From the NCBI GenBank assembly GCA_964571815.1, contig CAZNDN010000166.1, positions 1 through 7,901 on the forward strand: a DNA stretch of 7,901 nt, read 5' to 3'. How positions within the stretch are numbered: position 1 is the first letter of the stretch; each line of letters opens with the position of its first letter. The translations under genes were made by a program, and so were the position numbers. Of the stretch, positions 5,795 through 7,901 are shown in pieces. Source of the stretch: CAZNDN01 sp964571815 (GTDB lineage Bacteria > Fibrobacterota > Chitinivibrionia > Chitinivibrionales > WJKA01). Under the pieces are notes generated by a model, which saw only the letters and a program-made list of their open reading frames with translations, searched no databases and was not told where the DNA came from.

Positions 5795-6078
5795 ACCGTG
5801 AAACACATGAAAGACGCGAAAGGAAAGAGGCAAACAATCAAGAGACCACGAAACACGCGAAAGACGCGAAAGGAAAGAGGCAAACAATCAAGAGACCACG
5901 AAACACGCGAAAGNNNNNNNNNNNNNNNNNNNNNNNNNNNNNNNNNNNNNNNNNNNNNNNNNNNNNNNNNNNNNNNNNNNNNNNNNNNNNNNNNNNNNNN
6001 NNNNNNNNNNNNNACGAAACACGCGAAAGACGCGAAAGAAGAGGGGCAAACAGGCAGGGGGCTGCGAAACACGCGAAG
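5795..6078 (+). repeat. Intergenic tandem repeat array C (exact 50-bp period, interrupted by assembly gap)
   Basis: Units start at 5795 (ACCGTGAAACACATGAAAG), 5845 and 5895 (both ACCACGAAACACGCGAAAG), giving an exact 50-base period. The 5845 unit and the visible part of the 5895 unit are identical. After the gap, CGAAAC recurs at 6015 and 6065, again 50 bases apart, with the second half changed to GGCAAACAGGCAGGGGGCTG. The nonamer CGAAANACG repeats inside each unit. The near-perfect copies probably caused the assembly break, so the true copy number is unknown. Confidence 0.88.
5914..6013. other. Assembly gap of exactly 100 N inside repeat array C
   Basis: A placeholder-length run of unknown bases is flanked on both sides by the same 50-base repeat family. 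A real array of unknown length has probably been collapsed here. Confidence 0.97.
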
Positions 6079-6104
6079 GAAGTGAGCCGGGATCATGGAA
6101 TGGT

Positions 6105-6173
6105 TTGCATTTCGGGCGAAATCAGGTATATTAAGGAGAGAGCAAACGACCGAAATGCTCAACTGACTATAAT
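6105..6173 (+). promoter_or_regulatory. Candidate promoters of the SGNH hydrolase gene
   Basis: Two -10-like boxes lie upstream. TATATT (6127-6132) has TTGCAT 16 bases before it (6105-6110, weak). A perfect TATAAT (6168-6173) has no good -35 at standard spacing. Transcription from the second would start near 6180, giving a leader of about 57 bases. Confidence 0.35.
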
Positions 6174-6236
6174 ATTTCCGGCACGATGTATGCTCTGGTG
6201 GCGTGTTGGCATGGTAGAGAAGGGAAGGCGCGAGCA

Positions 6237-7142
6237 ATGCGAACAGCGGCAATGTTCAAGAGGCAGGCGTGGGGCATGCTGCCCGGCGGTGTGATGGTGT
6301 GTCTTCTGTGGCTGGGATGCACAATCTCTCACGGGGAGCCGGACAAGACCGTGGTGTGCGTGGGAAACAGTATTACGGCGGGCGACTGGCTTGCCGATCG
6401 CACGAACGAACGCTACCCCGCGGTGCTCCAGCGGCTGCTGGGAGACGAGTGGGAAGTGAAGGTCATTGCAAAAGGGGGGCTGTGCGTCCAGCGCGAAGCT
6501 GAGGAGCCGATGTGGGACTACGGGCCCTTCGCGAGCTACTTCACCGCCGAACCCGATATCACGGTCCTGCTGCTGGGAACCAATGACTCACGGACTCCTT
6601 CGTGGGTGGACCGGGAGACATTCGCCCGTGACTGCAATGCGTTTCTTGATACGCTGCTGTCGGTTGAGCCCACGCCGAAGCTCTTTGTCGGGCTCCCGCC
6701 GCCCGCGTTCAGCGGGAACTTCGATATCCACGGGTCGATCATCGAGGATCATATATTGCCGGTCGTCGATTCGCTTGCCGGCAAACGGGATCTGCCGACA
6801 ATCGATTTCTTCGAGTTATTCTCTCAGAATCCCGACTATCTTCACGACGGTATTCATCCGGACAAGGACGGCGCCGCGGCAATGGCGGCGCTTGTTCACG
6901 AGGCGATCACCGAAGGCACTTCAGTGGCTTTGGGCGATCGGAATCTCTCGGGAAATCCGCGAGCGTCACGACCTTCAACATTCCGCCGAAACACCTACAC
7001 GACTTCGGGCCGGTTCCTGGGCAGGGTGGGGGAGTTGCGGCCCGGAGGTCCATTCGGAACAGGCATTCGGGTGACGCGGACCGGCGAAACCTGGAGACGG
7101 ACTGGTCCTGCTTCCCTGCTATGGGGAATGGTACCGGACTAA
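6237..7142 (+). CDS. Exported SGNH/GDSL hydrolase with C-terminal sorting-like tail
   Basis: This 301-residue esterase/lipase-type protein has all SGNH blocks. Block I is VVCVGNSITAGD with Ser45, block II is around KGGLCV, and block III is LLLGTNDS with Asn116. Block V is DGIHPD with Asp204 and His207. Asp, His and Ser form the expected triad. ATG 6237 was chosen because GGGAAGG lies 8 bases upstream; an in-frame ATG at 6186 would place the start almost at the predicted transcription start. The N-terminus has a hydrophobic run, VMVCLLWLGCTI (about 19-30), consistent with a signal peptide; the LGC could be a lipobox, but the -3 residue is Trp. After about residue 226 comes a 75-residue tail with TYTTSGRFLGRV and GTGIRVTRTGETWRR, resembling the closing strands of type IX-like sorting domains. 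The substrate is unknown. Confidence 0.87.
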   Translation: MRTAAMFKRQAWGMLPGGVMVCLLWLGCTISHGEPDKTVVCVGNSITAGDWLADRTNERYPAVLQRLLGDEWEVKVIAKGGLCVQREAEEPMWDYGPFASYFTAEPDITVLLLGTNDSRTPSWVDRETFARDCNAFLDTLLSVEPTPKLFVGLPPPAFSGNFDIHGSIIEDHILPVVDSLAGKRDLPTIDFFELFSQNPDYLHDGIHPDKDGAAAMAALVHEAITEGTSVALGDRNLSGNPRASRPSTFRRNTYTTSGRFLGRVGELRPGGPFGTGIRVTRTGETWRRTGPASLLWGMVPD

Positions 7143-7673
7143 CTTTATTATCTTAACGGGGTCGAAGCAACAGATTGGGTCCGGGTCACCTTGGCGCACA
7201 CGGGTAAGGAAACGACACACGCCTGAAAATGCGTGGCGTAGTTATAACATATTGAAAATATGAAGTATACAAATTTGAAGTAATCTAGCACTTGAGATTC
7301 TTCCTTCCCTTTTTCCAAACGTCGCGGACTGTCGAAGCTCCCCGGTTTGCCGCTCGAGTGATAGGGGGATGAGGGAATGGTTGGGGAAAGAGAGGGACCA
7401 CGCAGGACGGCGGGCGTGGTGTTCGATGGTGAGTTGTGGGCAAGGAAAAAGCCGAGGACGAAAGTGATGGCAAGTTAAGTGAGAGCATAGCACCGGCGTA
7501 TCAAGTTGGGCCGCGCGTACATTTGAGAAGCGCGAGTGGGGCGTTGGAGATGGACTGCCGGACTTCGTCCGTCGTCCTCGTCCTCGTTTTCTCGTCTTCT
7601 ATTGCTTTGAACTTGTCTCAGTGTGAGCCCGGCACCATACTGTTGCCGTCCGTCCCCTGGTCCGAGGCGCCGG
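7143..7673. other. Gene-free region downstream of the SGNH hydrolase
   Basis: I see no supportable gene in about 530 bases. The part around 7230-7310 is noticeably AT-rich compared with its surroundings. It includes a small perfect hairpin, CATATT-GAA-AATATG (7248-7262), which has no T run after it. A pyrimidine-rich run, GTCCTCGTCCTCGTTTTC, lies near 7573-7590. Short frames here have no domain or ribosome site. It could contain decayed mobile DNA. Confidence 0.45.
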
Positions 7674-7901
7674 CTAATCCTCTCCGCCGGCCTGCTCCTT
7701 GCGGATTTGTTGGATTTTCTTGATACTCAGCCCGGTGATATCCCTGATATCGACATTGGACATACCCCTGGAGATCATGTTCCGAGCAGCTTCCAGCTTG
7801 CCCTTCTCCATACCCTTTTCCATGCCTTTCTCCATGCCCTTCTCCATGCCCTCCGCCTTGCCCTTCTCCATGCCTTCGCGAATCAGGCTCTGAGCGATTG
7901 T
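7674..7901 (-). CDS. C-terminal end of Rpn/PD-(D/E)XK nuclease transposase-family protein, partial
   Basis: The frame is open from the right edge to TAG at 7674-7676 and gives 75 residues. It begins TIAQSLIREG, has a tandem MEKG stretch, and ends with EAARNMISRGMSNVDIRDIT and GLSIKKIQQIRKEQ. This tail, an (E/M)KG repeat followed by a short helix-turn-helix-like segment, is characteristic of the Rpn/YhgA-like PD-(D/E)XK nuclease family (PF12784 group). In those proteins an N-terminal nuclease domain of about 200 residues precedes it. That domain would lie beyond the window, so I cannot say whether the gene is intact. An internal ATG at 7871 is a repeat Met rather than a likely start. Members occur in multiple copies in many genomes and promote recombination. 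Confidence 0.8.
   Translation of the reverse strand, partial: TIAQSLIREGMEKGKAEGMEKGMEKGMEKGMEKGKLEAARNMISRGMSNVDIRDITGLSIKKIQQIRKEQAGGED
7801..7872 (-). repeat. Six 12-bp coding repeats (MEKG units)
   Basis: Six consecutive 12-base units, consensus CCCTTCTCCATG on the plus strand, begin at 7801, 7813, 7825, 7837, 7849 and 7861. The 7849 unit is the most diverged (CCCTCCGCCTTG). They encode the MEKG repeats. Multiples of 12 bases keep the frame, so the copy number could vary without disrupting the protein. Confidence 0.9.

Noticed and set aside
5795..6078. CRISPR array
   Set aside because: The 50-bp units are repeated along their whole length with no unique spacers, there is an internal 9-bp periodicity, and no cas gene is present.
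5299..6252. Long minus-strand frame of 317 codons
   Set aside because: It crosses the assembly gap, the repeats and the antisense of the PIN toxin; the Phe/Arg/Val-rich product is a translation of repeats.
7436..7723. 95-codon plus-strand ORF in the right intergenic region
   Set aside because: No ribosome site or domain; its end overlaps the antisense of the Rpn-family gene.

Overview
The window is a high-GC bacterial fragment, probably from an assembled metagenome or draft scaffold, because it contains two runs of exactly 100 N (1555-1654 and 5914-6013). The organism looks Gram-negative. There is a predicted outer-membrane beta-barrel, and two exported SGNH-type esterases. One of these has a C-terminal tail resembling the sorting domains common in the Bacteroidota/Fibrobacterota group. 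An FCB- or PVC-type environmental bacterium is a reasonable guess, but no marker gene fixes the taxonomy.

Left part (1-1754, minus strand) is an envelope operon read right to left. It holds a 32-codon small ORF (1656-1754) behind a plausible promoter, an outer-membrane barrel protein (679-1554, 5' end in the first gap), and a secreted sialate O-acetylesterase-like protein (657 to the left edge). The esterase carries an apparent frameshift near position 100. Next on the same strand is an AraC-family regulator (2089-2946).

Middle part (3080-6080) is an accessory island. It contains a complete YefM-YoeB toxin-antitoxin pair (minus, 3292-3862) with a clear promoter and a paired TGTACA operator. 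It also has a two-TM membrane protein with a NERD/PD-(D/E)XK-like nuclease core (minus, 4177-4716) and a complete FitAB/VapBC-type toxin-antitoxin pair (plus, 5108-5763). Three intergenic arrays of a related repeat, all in the same orientation and with 50-51 bp period, lie between and beside these genes (about 3081-3160, 4010-4112, 5795-6078). The second assembly gap falls inside the largest array.

Right part holds an exported SGNH/GDSL hydrolase (plus, 6237-7142) and about 530 bases without a recognisable gene. The window ends in the C-terminal end of an Rpn/PD-(D/E)XK transposase-family protein (minus, 7674 to the right edge) with a tandem MEKG repeat.

How the genes relate: the barrel and esterase are probably co-transcribed and envelope-associated. 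Each toxin-antitoxin pair is a self-contained, autoregulated module. The clustering of two unrelated toxin-antitoxin pairs, a membrane nuclease and a transposase-like nuclease among repeat arrays is typical of a genomic plasticity region. I see no convincing evidence for a wholly new system. The membrane-anchored nuclease and the repeat family are the least explained items.
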